From contig JABAQZ010000025.1 of assembly GCA_019187405.1 (NCBI GenBank), positions 18,386 to 82,385 on the forward strand: a stretch of DNA of 64,000 nt. Reading direction: 5' to 3'. The notes beneath the pieces were generated by a model, which made no database searches, was not told the origin of the DNA, and worked only from the letters and a program-made list of their open reading frames with translations. The position numbers and the translations under genes were made by a program. Shown in pieces: positions 1 through 10,442 of this stretch (position 1 is the stretch's first letter; each line of letters starts with the position of its first letter). Source of the DNA: Ignavibacteria bacterium. GTDB taxonomy: Bacteria; Bacteroidota; Ignavibacteria; Tepidaquicellales; Tepidaquicellaceae.

Positions 1-2017
1 AAAAGTAAAGACCGGGCTTTATTGCTTCGAAAAAATTAAATTTATTTTTTCTCTGATAAGTATCAAATCTCAGAACGGGAACAAATGAAAGTGTAGTGAA
101 TTTACTTTTATATGGAACGCTGTTTAATTTTGGTAACTCCTTATCGTCAAAATTTTTCAGACTTGTCCAGTTGATATAACTTCCAGCGCTTAAAGTATCA
201 TTTGAATATTTTGTAATCAACTGGTCTGGCTTGATATACGCGCCTACCAAAGCCGGATCTTTTTCGGAATAATTTTCAAGCAAGGCAATTTTATAACCGG
301 TGGAAGTATAGCTGGAATACGCAAGATTACCTGAGCTGTCAATCGAAGGCATAAAAGCTCCGCCGGTAACATTTGTAATCTGTCTGACTTCCTTATTTTC
401 GAGGTTCAGAGAATAAATATTAAAAATCCCCGTATTGTTGCTTGAGTAAAAAATCTTTTTACCGTCTTTTGAATAAACCGGATTTCTGTAGTCTATTCCC
501 GGATTATCAAAAACAAAGCTTATTTCTCCCGTTAGAATATTTATTTCGGCAATTTTTCTATTGTCTTCATAAGAGAAATCGAAAATGATTTTAGTCCCGT
601 CCGGAGAAAATTTTGGATTATATACTTGTTCTCCGTTTTTAAAATTAGTCAGATTTTTTCTGTTCTTTGCATCGGTATTCGCGGTATATAAGTTTAATGT
701 ACCGTCGCCATTAATCACGAAGCATATTTTTTTCCCGTCCGGAGAATAAGAAGGAGAAAAAGCCCGAAGGTCATCGGTTAATTTATTTTCTTTTTTACTG
801 CTGAATTCATATTCATATAAATCATAAACTGTGGAATGATGGATGGTAGGAGGGGATTTTCTTTTTGCATAAATAACTTTCTTGCCGTCAGGGGACCATG
901 AATAGTTAGTCGTAACCGGAGCTTCAATCATTTCAGATTTTTTTGTCGAAAGATTGTAAACAAACAAACCGGTTGATCCGTAATCGAAATCCTGATTTGA
1001 TAAATATGAAACCTTTTTACCGTCAGGGGAAAATTGCGGGTAATAATTTGCAAATCCCGTTTTTTCAATTAATTTACCTTCTATTTTATCTTTCTTAACA
1101 TTTTTCAGTCTGTTTTCATAATCGTTTCTCAAATAAGCTTTCCATTCATAATAAATATCTTTCCCGTCTTTTCCCAGCGCATCTTTCATGGCTTTATCAA
1201 CGCTGAAGTTTGTCAGATCTCCGAGATTTTTGGATATTGCTTTTAACTTTTGTTCGCCGTATTTATCGGCTATATATCTTGTCAGTCCATAACCGAGATT
1301 GTAAATTGATTCTGCTTTAAGACTTGTTATGGAAGAAAACTGACCCATCTCTCCCCAGCTAAGCAAATTATCATCCTGAATATAACTTCGCAATATCATA
1401 TCCCTATGTGAATCCCACTTTTCATAATTCAGCTGCTGCCGCTGATATTGCGCTGTGCCTTCAGCAAACCATGCAGGAACTCCAACTCCGGAAATTGGAT
1501 ATGAAACAATTGCATTTGGATAACCATACAGGACATCCGGTCTGATTTCGTTTTCATAGCCAAGCCACTGCAGATAAACAGCGGGCATTTTTCTGGAAAA
1601 TTTCATAGCTGCCTGTATCTGAATTGCATGTGTAAATTCATGAGTGATGACATTTCTCAGCCAGTTGTGCGTGCCTCTTAAATCATAATCGAGAGCAGTT
1701 GCATAAATCTCAATTCTGTTTCCGTAATAATCTGTTGCTCCGTTTGCAATATCTGAGACATCATTTACGATAAAAGTTACTTTCTCATCTGGTCTATAAT
1801 CATACAAGTCAGTAATAGGTTTAAATACTTCTTCCGCAATTTTTGCAATTGTATTGGCAGTTCTTTGAGTGCCATCGTGATAATGAATATAAAAATGAGG
1901 TGTTTCAATTGTGTACCAGTCAAGTTCCGGATGTGAATCAAACTGTGCTTTAACATGGCTTATGTTAAATAAAATAAGACAGATAATTGCAGGAATATGA
2001 TATTTTTTATTAAACAT
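1..2017 (-). CDS. Secreted HExxH metallopeptidase-like protein with TolB-type propeller (3' end outside window)
   Basis: This reading frame opens with ATG at 2017 and stays open for 672 codons to the left edge, so the C-terminus is missing. Residues 1-25 form a signal peptide (hydrophobic core ending in KAQ). HEFTH at 126-130 is an HExxH zinc motif, and WFAEGTA near 183-189 offers the downstream Glu expected of gluzincins. From about residue 290 there are repeated blades of the PD40/TolB type (FSPDGKK, WSPDGKK, YSPDGKK, FSPDGTK). The family combination, a peptidase-MA-like domain followed by a WD40-like propeller, is common in secreted Bacteroidota and Ignavibacteria proteins; substrates are unknown. 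It diverges from sprA across a 179-base AT-rich spacer that probably holds both promoters. Secreted protease or peptide-binding role is inference. Confidence 0.8.
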   Translation of the reverse strand, partial: MFNKKYHIPAIICLILFNISHVKAQFDSHPELDWYTIETPHFYIHYHDGTQRTANTIAKIAEEVFKPITDLYDYRPDEKVTFIVNDVSDIANGATDYYGNRIEIYATALDYDLRGTHNWLRNVITHEFTHAIQIQAAMKFSRKMPAVYLQWLGYENEIRPDVLYGYPNAIVSYPISGVGVPAWFAEGTAQYQRQQLNYEKWDSHRDMILRSYIQDDNLLSWGEMGQFSSITSLKAESIYNLGYGLTRYIADKYGEQKLKAISKNLGDLTNFSVDKAMKDALGKDGKDIYYEWKAYLRNDYENRLKNVKKDKIEGKLIEKTGFANYYPQFSPDGKKVSYLSNQDFDYGSTGLFVYNLSTKKSEMIEAPVTTNYSWSPDGKKVIYAKRKSPPTIHHSTVYDLYEYEFSSKKENKLTDDLRAFSPSYSPDGKKICFVINGDGTLNLYTANTDAKNRKNLTNFKNGEQVYNPKFSPDGTKIIFDFSYEDNRKIAEINILTGEISFVFDNPGIDYRNPVYSKDGKKIFYSSNNTGIFNIYSLNLENKEVRQITNVTGGAFMPSIDSSGNLAYSSYTSTGYKIALLENYSEKDPALVGAYIKPDQLITKYSNDTLSAGSYINWTSLKNFDDKELPKLNSVPYKSKFTTLSFVPVLRFDTYQRKNKFNFFEAIKPGLYF

Positions 2018-2196
2018 TGAAAATTAAATTGTTAATAATTATAATTGAATCAAAATAAGATAAAAAAAGCTTAACTGTATTAATTAAGAGAGATAATTCG
2101 GTAAGAAAAAAATCAAATAATAGAGAATTTTTATTTTTAAATTAAAAGAATACTTATAGAAAATATATACGATTTTTAAATCAGAAACAAAGAAAG

Positions 2197-5100
2197 TTGA
2201 ATCAAGTATTTTTAATAAACAAGAAAAGAAGTTTTACAACTTCTTCTTTTTTATTAATAATAATAATTTTATTCTCGATTAGCAATGTTTCTTTTTCGCA
2301 AGGAAGAAGAGACAGATTAAGCGGACCTCCCACATACGTCAAGGTAAAGCAGGATACATCGAATGCATTTTTGGGAGATACTCTTTATACAATCGATTCG
2401 ACAAGACTGCAGCCAGTTGATTCTACTGCAAGGATCAAGTATTTTAAATATGTACCTGAATATACATTTGGCACCAAAATCATGGCTCCGTCTTCTCCGC
2501 TTCTGCTTGAAAATTCATCTCAGATTAAAAAAGATATTTCATTTGACACAGATGGTAATGTTATAATTAAAGAGACCTTTGACGGGGACGAAATACGCGC
2601 ACCTCTTGTAGTGCCTCTTGATGTTTATCTGAATGAAATTTCAAAAGTTAATGAAAGAAAAATATTTAGCGATCTTGTTGCAGAAAAATTTAAAGGAAAC
2701 ACGCAGGATGATCTTACGCAGCTATTTGAAAAATTCACTGACATTACAATTCCGCTTCCATTTAAATCAGAAAGTATATTTGGTCCTCCTACTTTTAATC
2801 TTAAGCTAAACGGAGCTGTTGATATTACTGCTTCATTTCAGAATTCCACAAGCGATGTGCAGAATACATTTGGAACGAGCAACTCAAACAGCGCAATTAA
2901 TTTCAAGCAGGAAGTTCAGCTGACTGCCAAAGGTGTTGTCGGAGACAAGCTTACAATAGATGCCGATTATAATACGCAAAGACTTTTTGATTTTGAAAAT
3001 CAGCTGAAACTGAAATATGAGGGCTATGCCGACGAAGTTATAAAAAAGATTGAAGGAGGAAACGTTACTCTCGAGACAAGTTCAGGTCTTATAAGTTCAT
3101 CTCAAGCGCTTTTCGGAGTAAGAGGAGATTTTCAGCTCGGCAGTCTTTCTTTGTCAGCGGTTGTATCACAGAAAAAAAGTAAAACGGAAACGAAGGACTA
3201 TTCAGGCGGCGCACAGGAGCAAGTATTCAACTTAAAGGTTTGGGATTATTCCGACAATCATTATTTTCTCGATACTATTTACAAAGCAAGATTTTTAAAT
3301 GTATATAATGACCCTGCAATTGATACTGCGACGAGCAGGCTTGCCATCAATGATCAGACTTTTGAAGTTTGGGTACAGACTGAAAACACAACATCCGGAT
3401 ACAGAGATGCAAGTTTGATTGTTGATCTGCCTGTAATGCCTGCCGGCGGTTACACGGATACAAACTTAATCAGACCTCCGACAATTCAAGGTATCAGCAC
3501 ATCGGGTAAAGTAAGAAAACTAAGTCTCAGCGAATATTCGTTGGATAAGTACGCCGGTTTCTTAGCATTGAAAATTAACATACCTGAAAATTATTTTGTG
3601 GGAGTTGCTTACAGCCGTATAAATACAGGCGAACAGTTTGGAACTATTAGCACTGATTCCAGCATGCAGTCTTTTGATACGCTGATTCTTAAAATGGTAA
3701 AGGTGCAGAATCTTCTTCCGACAAATACACATGCCTGGAATTTAAAAATGAAAAATATTTATAAGCTTCCGGTTACAAGAGTGATTAAGGAAGGGTTTGA
3801 ATTCGGGATAAATTTTCTGGTAGATAATGTCCCTTCGCCTAATCTGCCGAACGTTCAGACTCCGCTTATACATATCATGGGACTCGACAAATATACAAAC
3901 GGCAGAACAGGAGCGCCGGATAATCTTTTTGATTTTATCCCCGGCGTTACGATTGATCCCGAAGGCGGTTTTGTAATTTTCCCGACACTTCAGCCGTTTT
4001 ATGAAAACTTCAAGAATTTTACCGGCGCTGCAATCGACTCGGCCACTTACTGGTATCCGGAAATTTACTCAAGTCTTAAAACCGATGCAAACAGACTTCC
4101 GAATGCAAATAATTATTCACTTGTCGGAAAAGCAAGAGGCGAAGCTGGAATCAGTAACACTATCAATCTCGGATTTAACATTGTAGAAGGCAGCGTTGTC
4201 ATAAGAAACGGCAATATCGAGCTGATACCAAATGTAGATTATACGGTTGATTATTCCACCGGAACGGTAGTAATAAAAAATGCATCGGCTTTGCTGTCAA
4301 AAGATCTGAAAATTTCATTTGAACAAAATGATCTTTTTACTTTAGCATCAAAAACATTTATCGGCTTAAGAGGCAGTTATAAAATTTCTGATAGAAGTTC
4401 GTTAGGGTTTACCTATGTAAATTTAAAGCAGGAAACTCTTAATGATAAAGTAAGAATAGGTGAAGAGCCGACAAACAATTCAATGTATGGCATTGACTTC
4501 TCCGCGGAAATACCATCAAAGATGTTAACGGGAATTGTAAACTTGCTTCCCGGATACAATACCAAAGAGATCTCATCAATATCATTCAGAGGGGAACTTG
4601 CTGCAATAAGTCCAGATCCGAATACTCTTAAAAGTGAAATACCCGGAGACAACAATGAAGCAATAGCATACATTGACGACATGGAAGGCGCAAAAAAGAT
4701 TATTTCTCTTGGCGGGACATACAATTCATGGACAATGGCTTCTGTGCCTCTTAGCAATTCGATTGAAAACTGTTCAAGCTGCAGAGATCTGAAAAATTCG
4801 AAAAGGGGTAAGATAAAATGGTTTAACATTTCAAACAGCGAGCTTATTACGAATATTTATCCTGAAAAAGTTGTGCAGGCACAACAGAATACAATCACGC
4901 CGTTTTACATTGCTTATAATCCCAACAAAAGAGGAACATATAATTACAATGGTCATTACGATACGATTCCCGATAAGAAAACCACATGGAACGGAATTAT
5001 GAAATATCTTAATACCACAAACAATGATCTTGTAAATGAAAATATCAACTTCATTGAATTCAGCATGAAAGTCGAGGGAGGGGAGTCTTCTTTATCGACA

Positions 5101-8100
5101 GGGAAACTTATTATTGATTTGGGCAACATATCTCAGGATGCCATCCCCAACGGCAAACTCGATACCGAAGATTCTTTGAAAAACGGCGAGCTCAGACAAA
5201 AAGACGATATCGGGCTTGACTATCATACAAAAGCGCAGGAAGATTCAATTTGGATTGCGCGTAATCCCGGAGTTACCGTTCCAGAAGATCCTGCTCTCGA
5301 TAATTTTGTAAGTACAAATCTCGATCCGTTATATGAATTTATAAATGGAACGGAAGGAAACTCCATTTCGGATGTAGGAAGAAGACCGGATACTGAAGAC
5401 TTAAACAGGCAGGGCAATGAACGAAACGGAGATGATTATTTCCAGTTTGAAGTTGACCTGAATATCATTGATAATCCATATATAGTAGGGCAAGGTCTTA
5501 ACGGCTGGCGTCAGTATAAAATACCTTTGTCTCAATTCACAGAAAAATACGGCAATGCAGTTTTTACAAACATTCAGTTTGCAAGATTATGGATTACCGG
5601 TGTAAGCGATAGTGTCAGACTAACTATGTATGACATGAATCTGACCGGAAACCAATGGGTAAAAAACAACAAGACTGACACAACATATAACATTACGACA
5701 GTTAATCTCGAGGAAAATTCGACTTTTTATTCCAGCCCTGTTCCGGGAGATATTTTGAGGCAGACAGTCAGAGGTCAAAACAACGTCAACACGCTTTCAA
5801 ATGAGCAGTCTTTGTCGCTCGTCGTATCAAACCTAACAAACGGAGTAAGGAAAATTGCAAGAAAGGATTTCAGCTCTGCGCCGCTTGATCTTTTTAATTA
5901 CAGGACAATGAAGCTTTTTGTAAACGGAGATCCTTCATTTAATTATACAAGCGACAGAATTTATGATGCGACAATGGTGATAAGATTTGGCAATGATTCG
6001 AATAATTATTATGAATACCGAGCGCCAATACATCCAGATGTGAGAAGACCCGATGCATTATGGAATTCGCAAAATCAGGTTACAATAAATTTTGACGACC
6101 TTACGAAAATTAAGCTTTCAAGAGACAGCTCAAACATCGTTGTCCAGTCATCCGTTCCGAGTACCTATGGTCCACCGGGCGCCGTGTATGAAGTATATGG
6201 CAATCCAGATCTTAAAGCCATCAGAGAAATCATACTTGGAGTAGAAAAAAACCGATCCAGTCTGAACTCTTCAATTTCGGGTAGTGTATGGTTTAATGAG
6301 GTGAGACTAATCAATGTTATTGACGACAACGGAATTGCATTCAATGCAAGCGCAAACATTAAGCTTGCAGATCTTCTCGATTTCAGATTTGGACTCTCAA
6401 AGACGGATCCATTTTTTCATACTCTTGATGGCAGAATAGGCTCGAGAACTACGGGACTTTCATGGGACTTCAGTACAACGCTTAATCTCCATAAAATAAT
6501 AAACAATGCTTTTGCTTCGTTCCTTTCCGATGAATGGAGTAATTTTCTGACTCTGCCCATTACTTATACTCATTCGGAGAATATGATAAATCCGAGATAC
6601 TTTCCCGGAACCGATATCGCTCTTGACAAAGCAGCCGAAGAAAGATACAATAAAATAATCCGTGAAGGAGGCACTCCCGAAGAAGCTCAGCTTGCAAAAG
6701 AAAATCTCCTGCTTGAAGCGCAGTCATTAAATGTAAGAAATAATCTTAGTATAACGGGATTGAATTTTAACTTCCCGACAAATAATTATTTTATCAAGAA
6801 TATAATTAATAAGTTTTTATTCAACTTTAATTTCGATCTTGGAGATTCAAGAGACCTGACTTATGAAAATAAAGATGACAGCCGATATTCAGGCGGTGTA
6901 AGCTTTGGCACGGACTTCGGACTTGCCGATATTCTGAATCTTAACATTGGCAAGCTTATACCTCTCGGTGAAAATTACAGCAATGCGAAATTATATTTCT
7001 GTCTTCCGTTTATTCCTCTCGCTCCTCTTTTTTCAAATAATTTCAGCGCTTCAATGGATTACAACCGCTTAAACGCGGAATCAAAACAGAGAAGATTTCT
7101 TTTTGATGATATACCCTCCAGAAGCTTTACCGCAAACAGGGGATTCAGGTTTGACTGGAAGTTTCTTGAAAACTGGATATTTGATTTAAACGGTAATTAT
7201 GAATTCAGAGCAGGAAGTGATTTGACAAATGTCGAAGTATCAAATGACAGCGTTCAGAAATCAAGCAGTCAGATATTCAACGATATTTTTTTTACTGACA
7301 ACGGATTGATAAATTGGGGGAAAGACCTTGATTACATTCAAAATGTTACAATGAATCCGAGACTAAATATTCCATTCATTGATAGATTTCTGACTGTCAG
7401 CGGAAGTTATAATGTTCGTTATGGATGGATAAATCCGAATCAATCCGTCAATGTTGGTTATAATGTCGGTTATACAAATTCTTTTTCATCTACGGGGAAT
7501 TTAAAACTCAAGGAAATATTCAACTTGTTTGGCGGAAGTTCAGATGGAACAGAAGGCAAATTACGCGCTAACGGAATTTCACGCGATTCCGTAGATGATA
7601 AGCAAAGCAAAGGTCAGAGTCTTGCCAATATTCTCAAAATTTTTGGTACTTTCATTCCTAATGATATTAATATTACTTTCACTCAAGATAATTCTGTATC
7701 AAATGCCGGTGTTACCGGCTTACCCGGATTTGGAAATTTCTGGTTTTATCCGACTACGCAGGATAATCTTGGTCCGTCAAGACTTTATCAACTTGGTCTT
7801 AGTCTGTATCCCGGACAAAGAGCTCCTAATCTTGCCCAGCTGAATGATTCATATACAACAGGTAATTCTTTGTCATTTCAAACTACCATTAATCCGATCA
7901 TTCCTGAATTTGTTACAATGTCATTAAACTTTAAAACGGGATGGGGATTTTCAAATAATTTGATTTATCAATCTGACGGTATCGGAAATATTGGCAATCC
8001 AATTAGTAAAACAAGTTCGATTACTTCGGGTAACTCAATGTTCTTTGCAGGAAATGCCGAAGATATAAGCTATAGTTATGATGTGAATAATGTTCCGCAA

Positions 8101-8793
8101 AACAGAAGAAATCTCTCGAGCGCATTTCAGGATCAGGTTGCATCTTTTCCATTCCCCAATTGGAGCTTAACAATTTCAGGTTTGGAGAGATTTCCTTTCT
8201 TTTCAAACTTTGCAACTTCCGTAACTCTTGACAATACTTTCATTTCAGATTACAGAGAAAGCAGACTGATTGATGTTACAAGTTATGACATTCCGAATCA
8301 GCTTTCAGTAATTCAATCATTCAGTCCTCTGCTTGGTTTGAATATAAATTTCAAAGAAGTGTTGGGAGGCAATTTAACTTCTTCATTCAGACTGAATACA
8401 AGCACTTCCAATACGCTTTCTCCGATTGCCGCGCAGATTCAGACTATTAATACGAGCGAGTGGAGCATTAATGCCAACTTTACAAAAACGGGATTCAGCA
8501 TTCCTCTTTTCGGATTGTCGCTTCAAAATGACATTTCATTTGCGCTGACTTTGTCAAAAACTACCAACGAGCCGATTAACTATGAACTCGGAACGGGTTT
8601 TAATCAGGCTGTTTTCGGTAACGGTTCCTCTGTAACAAACATCAATCCGTCGATACAATATTCACTGAGCTCCAAAGTTTCGATGCAGTTGTTTTATAAA
8701 TACATCAAGACAGAACCAACGGGACAAACACTTACAACAGTTCCGCGGACAAGTAATGAAGGAGGTCTGAACATCAGAATTACGATTCAGTGA
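2197..8793 (+). CDS. sprA: SprA-type outer-membrane translocon protein of the type IX secretion system
   Basis: SprA forms the very large single-chain beta-barrel through which type IX cargo crosses the outer membrane. The 2198 residues are close to the length of known SprA proteins (about 2300-2400). The start used is TTG at 2197, followed by a basic segment and a strongly hydrophobic signal peptide (residues 16-35) ending in SFSQ. Near residue 826 lies the family's conserved IDDMEGAKK segment followed by a nearby tryptophan, and the sequence is otherwise Asn/Ser/Phe-rich with alternating hydrophobic residues typical of barrel strands, ending in a beta strand at the C-terminus. The stop abuts, with no gap, the stop of the convergent BMP-family gene. 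The cupredoxin at 56931-58304 carries a matching sorting domain. No other type IX core genes (porV, gldK-N) are in the window. Confidence 0.88.
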   Translation: MNQVFLINKKRSFTTSSFLLIIIILFSISNVSFSQGRRDRLSGPPTYVKVKQDTSNAFLGDTLYTIDSTRLQPVDSTARIKYFKYVPEYTFGTKIMAPSSPLLLENSSQIKKDISFDTDGNVIIKETFDGDEIRAPLVVPLDVYLNEISKVNERKIFSDLVAEKFKGNTQDDLTQLFEKFTDITIPLPFKSESIFGPPTFNLKLNGAVDITASFQNSTSDVQNTFGTSNSNSAINFKQEVQLTAKGVVGDKLTIDADYNTQRLFDFENQLKLKYEGYADEVIKKIEGGNVTLETSSGLISSSQALFGVRGDFQLGSLSLSAVVSQKKSKTETKDYSGGAQEQVFNLKVWDYSDNHYFLDTIYKARFLNVYNDPAIDTATSRLAINDQTFEVWVQTENTTSGYRDASLIVDLPVMPAGGYTDTNLIRPPTIQGISTSGKVRKLSLSEYSLDKYAGFLALKINIPENYFVGVAYSRINTGEQFGTISTDSSMQSFDTLILKMVKVQNLLPTNTHAWNLKMKNIYKLPVTRVIKEGFEFGINFLVDNVPSPNLPNVQTPLIHIMGLDKYTNGRTGAPDNLFDFIPGVTIDPEGGFVIFPTLQPFYENFKNFTGAAIDSATYWYPEIYSSLKTDANRLPNANNYSLVGKARGEAGISNTINLGFNIVEGSVVIRNGNIELIPNVDYTVDYSTGTVVIKNASALLSKDLKISFEQNDLFTLASKTFIGLRGSYKISDRSSLGFTYVNLKQETLNDKVRIGEEPTNNSMYGIDFSAEIPSKMLTGIVNLLPGYNTKEISSISFRGELAAISPDPNTLKSEIPGDNNEAIAYIDDMEGAKKIISLGGTYNSWTMASVPLSNSIENCSSCRDLKNSKRGKIKWFNISNSELITNIYPEKVVQAQQNTITPFYIAYNPNKRGTYNYNGHYDTIPDKKTTWNGIMKYLNTTNNDLVNENINFIEFSMKVEGGESSLSTGKLIIDLGNISQDAIPNGKLDTEDSLKNGELRQKDDIGLDYHTKAQEDSIWIARNPGVTVPEDPALDNFVSTNLDPLYEFINGTEGNSISDVGRRPDTEDLNRQGNERNGDDYFQFEVDLNIIDNPYIVGQGLNGWRQYKIPLSQFTEKYGNAVFTNIQFARLWITGVSDSVRLTMYDMNLTGNQWVKNNKTDTTYNITTVNLEENSTFYSSPVPGDILRQTVRGQNNVNTLSNEQSLSLVVSNLTNGVRKIARKDFSSAPLDLFNYRTMKLFVNGDPSFNYTSDRIYDATMVIRFGNDSNNYYEYRAPIHPDVRRPDALWNSQNQVTINFDDLTKIKLSRDSSNIVVQSSVPSTYGPPGAVYEVYGNPDLKAIREIILGVEKNRSSLNSSISGSVWFNEVRLINVIDDNGIAFNASANIKLADLLDFRFGLSKTDPFFHTLDGRIGSRTTGLSWDFSTTLNLHKIINNAFASFLSDEWSNFLTLPITYTHSENMINPRYFPGTDIALDKAAEERYNKIIREGGTPEEAQLAKENLLLEAQSLNVRNNLSITGLNFNFPTNNYFIKNIINKFLFNFNFDLGDSRDLTYENKDDSRYSGGVSFGTDFGLADILNLNIGKLIPLGENYSNAKLYFCLPFIPLAPLFSNNFSASMDYNRLNAESKQRRFLFDDIPSRSFTANRGFRFDWKFLENWIFDLNGNYEFRAGSDLTNVEVSNDSVQKSSSQIFNDIFFTDNGLINWGKDLDYIQNVTMNPRLNIPFIDRFLTVSGSYNVRYGWINPNQSVNVGYNVGYTNSFSSTGNLKLKEIFNLFGGSSDGTEGKLRANGISRDSVDDKQSKGQSLANILKIFGTFIPNDINITFTQDNSVSNAGVTGLPGFGNFWFYPTTQDNLGPSRLYQLGLSLYPGQRAPNLAQLNDSYTTGNSLSFQTTINPIIPEFVTMSLNFKTGWGFSNNLIYQSDGIGNIGNPISKTSSITSGNSMFFAGNAEDISYSYDVNNVPQNRRNLSSAFQDQVASFPFPNWSLTISGLERFPFFSNFATSVTLDNTFISDYRESRLIDVTSYDIPNQLSVIQSFSPLLGLNINFKEVLGGNLTSSFRLNTSTSNTLSPIAAQIQTINTSEWSINANFTKTGFSIPLFGLSLQNDISFALTLSKTTNEPINYELGTGFNQAVFGNGSSVTNINPSIQYSLSSKVSMQLFYKYIKTEPTGQTLTTVPRTSNEGGLNIRITIQ

Positions 8794-9819
8794 TTACTCC
8801 GTCTTTATTGTGATAGCCCCGGAAATAATTTTGTTTCTGATCTCGTCAAGTTTGGATTTTACATCGGCTGGAATTAACTTCATATTGTTTGAGTCATAAA
8901 CAAAATCCACTCCCTTATCTTTCAAACCGAAAGTTTTAATGCCTCCCGTAAATTTATTTTCCTTAAATTCTTTTATTGTCTGAAAAACTGCTTCATCGAC
9001 TACTTTTACCATGCTTGTCAGTACAAATCCGGGAGCTTCTTTAAACTGATCCATATCAACACCGATGGAAAGCTTATTGCTCTCTCTTGCAGCTTCAAAC
9101 AAGCCGAGACCAGATAATCCCGAAGCATGATAAATGATGTCTGCTCCGTTTGAATACTGACTTAAAGCTATTTCCTTTGCCTTTCCCGGATTCTTAAAAC
9201 CATCCGGAGTTACGCTGACATATCCGCTCAAAACTTTACAGTCAGGATTAATGTATTTTACTCCCTGTATGTAACCTGATTCAAATTTTCTAATTAGCGA
9301 AGATTCCATTCCTCCGATGAATCCGACTGAATTTGTTTTGGTAATTAAAGCAGCAAGAGCTCCGACAAGAAAAGACCCTTCTTCTTCTTTAAATTCTATT
9401 GCGGAAATATTCGAGGGAATCTGTTTTGCAGGATTTACGGAATAGTCAATGCATGCGAATTTTTTGTCAGGGAATTCTTTTGCAATGTTGTTTATGTCAT
9501 CTGTAAAAATAAATCCTACTCCAAACACAATTCCGATTTCTTTCTTGCTTGCAAGTTTTCTCAAAGCAGATTCCCTGTCTGAGCCGTCTCCCGGATCTAT
9601 TACTTCAAAATCGATTCCGAGCTCTTGCTTTGCTTTTTCCAGTCCTTTGTAAGCAGCATCGTTAAAAGATTTGTCTCCTCTTCCTCCAATGTCAAATACA
9701 AGCCCAGCTTTTAAACCGGCAGGTTTGCCGGCGCTTTCGTCATTCCCGTTTTTTTTATTGCATGATAAAAAAATCGTAAACAGTAAAAAGATGTATGCCG
9801 GATGAAAATGTTTAAACAT
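8794..9819 (-). CDS. BMP-family (PnrA-like) substrate-binding lipoprotein, probable nucleoside binder
   Basis: This 341-residue protein has a lipoprotein signal peptide with lipobox FLSC (Cys20) and a periplasmic binding-protein fold of the Bmp/Med/PnrA family: GLVFDIGGRGDKSFND after the linker, VFGVGF, ACIDY, VGFIGG and GVDMDQ segments are characteristic. PnrA/TmpC proteins of spirochaetes and the BmpA-type ABC systems bind purine and other nucleosides. It is the last gene of an apparent minus-strand operon cdd-tdk-BMP, with a 35-base gap after tdk, which supports nucleoside capture feeding salvage. No ABC permease or ATPase gene is nearby, so its transport partner must be encoded elsewhere or absent. 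Ligand is inferred from family and neighbours. Confidence 0.85.
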   Translation of the reverse strand: MFKHFHPAYIFLLFTIFLSCNKKNGNDESAGKPAGLKAGLVFDIGGRGDKSFNDAAYKGLEKAKQELGIDFEVIDPGDGSDRESALRKLASKKEIGIVFGVGFIFTDDINNIAKEFPDKKFACIDYSVNPAKQIPSNISAIEFKEEEGSFLVGALAALITKTNSVGFIGGMESSLIRKFESGYIQGVKYINPDCKVLSGYVSVTPDGFKNPGKAKEIALSQYSNGADIIYHASGLSGLGLFEAARESNKLSIGVDMDQFKEAPGFVLTSMVKVVDEAVFQTIKEFKENKFTGGIKTFGLKDKGVDFVYDSNNMKLIPADVKSKLDEIRNKIISGAITIKTE

Positions 9820-9854
9820 AAAATTAGATGATATATTAAGTATAAGTTTTAAAA

Positions 9855-10442
9855 TCAGTTATTTGATTTGTCGGGAATTACAATGTGATGAAGCCTGCAT
9901 CTTGCTTCGTAATGATTCTTTGCGCCTACAAGAATCTGTTCGCTGCTTTCGGTAATTCTTTGTGTTCTGTTGGCTGGCGCGCCGCATATTACACATACAG
10001 CCAGTGTTTTGGTAATGTATTCTGCAATGGCAAGCAGCTGCGGCATTGGTTCAAAAGGTATTGACCTGTAATCCTGATCGAGACCGGCTACGATTACTCT
10101 TTTTCCCGAATCGGCAAGCTGCTGACAGATGTCTGTCAGATTATTGTCAAAAAACTGAGCTTCATCTATTCCTATAACTTCGGCATCAAAACATTTTTCG
10201 GGAATTTCTTCTGCATTTGATACTACTTCCGATGGATAAGCCTGTTCATTATGCGATACGATTTCAAATTCGCTGTATCTGTTGTCAATCTTCGGCTTAA
10301 ATACTTTTACACGCTGTTTTGCAATTTCAGCTCTCCTGATTCTTCGTATGAGCTCTTCGGTTTTTCCGGAAAACATGCTGCCGCATATAACTTCAATATG
10401 TCCGGTCTTTTTAAATGTTCTTATTTGTAAACTTTCATTCAT
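9855..10442 (-). CDS. tdk: Thymidine kinase (type II)
   Basis: Phosphorylates thymidine (and deoxyuridine) to the monophosphate using ATP in the cytoplasm. Residues 21-28 are the Walker A loop [17 protein letters not shown] near residue 93 is the Walker B/catalytic segment, and the C-terminal part has the zinc-site cysteines CVICG and a later Cys in EARCRLHH, plus the lasso-region NRTQR. Length of 195 residues is typical for the tetrameric type II enzyme. The ATG at 10442 directly follows the cdd stop with no gap, so the two are probably translationally coupled. The product of cytidine deaminase (uridine/deoxyuridine) can feed this step. Confidence 0.95.
   Translation of the reverse strand: MNESLQIRTFKKTGHIEVICGSMFSGKTEELIRRIRRAEIAKQRVKVFKPKIDNRYSEFEIVSHNEQAYPSEVVSNAEEIPEKCFDAEVIGIDEAQFFDNNLTDICQQLADSGKRVIVAGLDQDYRSIPFEPMPQLLAIAEYITKTLAVCVICGAPANRTQRITESSEQILVGAKNHYEARCRLHHIVIPDKSNN

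Noticed and set aside
4413..4829. 138-codon minus-strand frame inside sprA
   Set aside because: The sprA frame runs without stops for 2198 codons and matches the family; the reverse frame has no family pattern.
8791..8796. Overlapping or fused genes at the sprA/BMP junction
   Set aside because: The genes converge and their stop codons abut exactly (as do lexA and purB); no overlap or read-through signal is seen.
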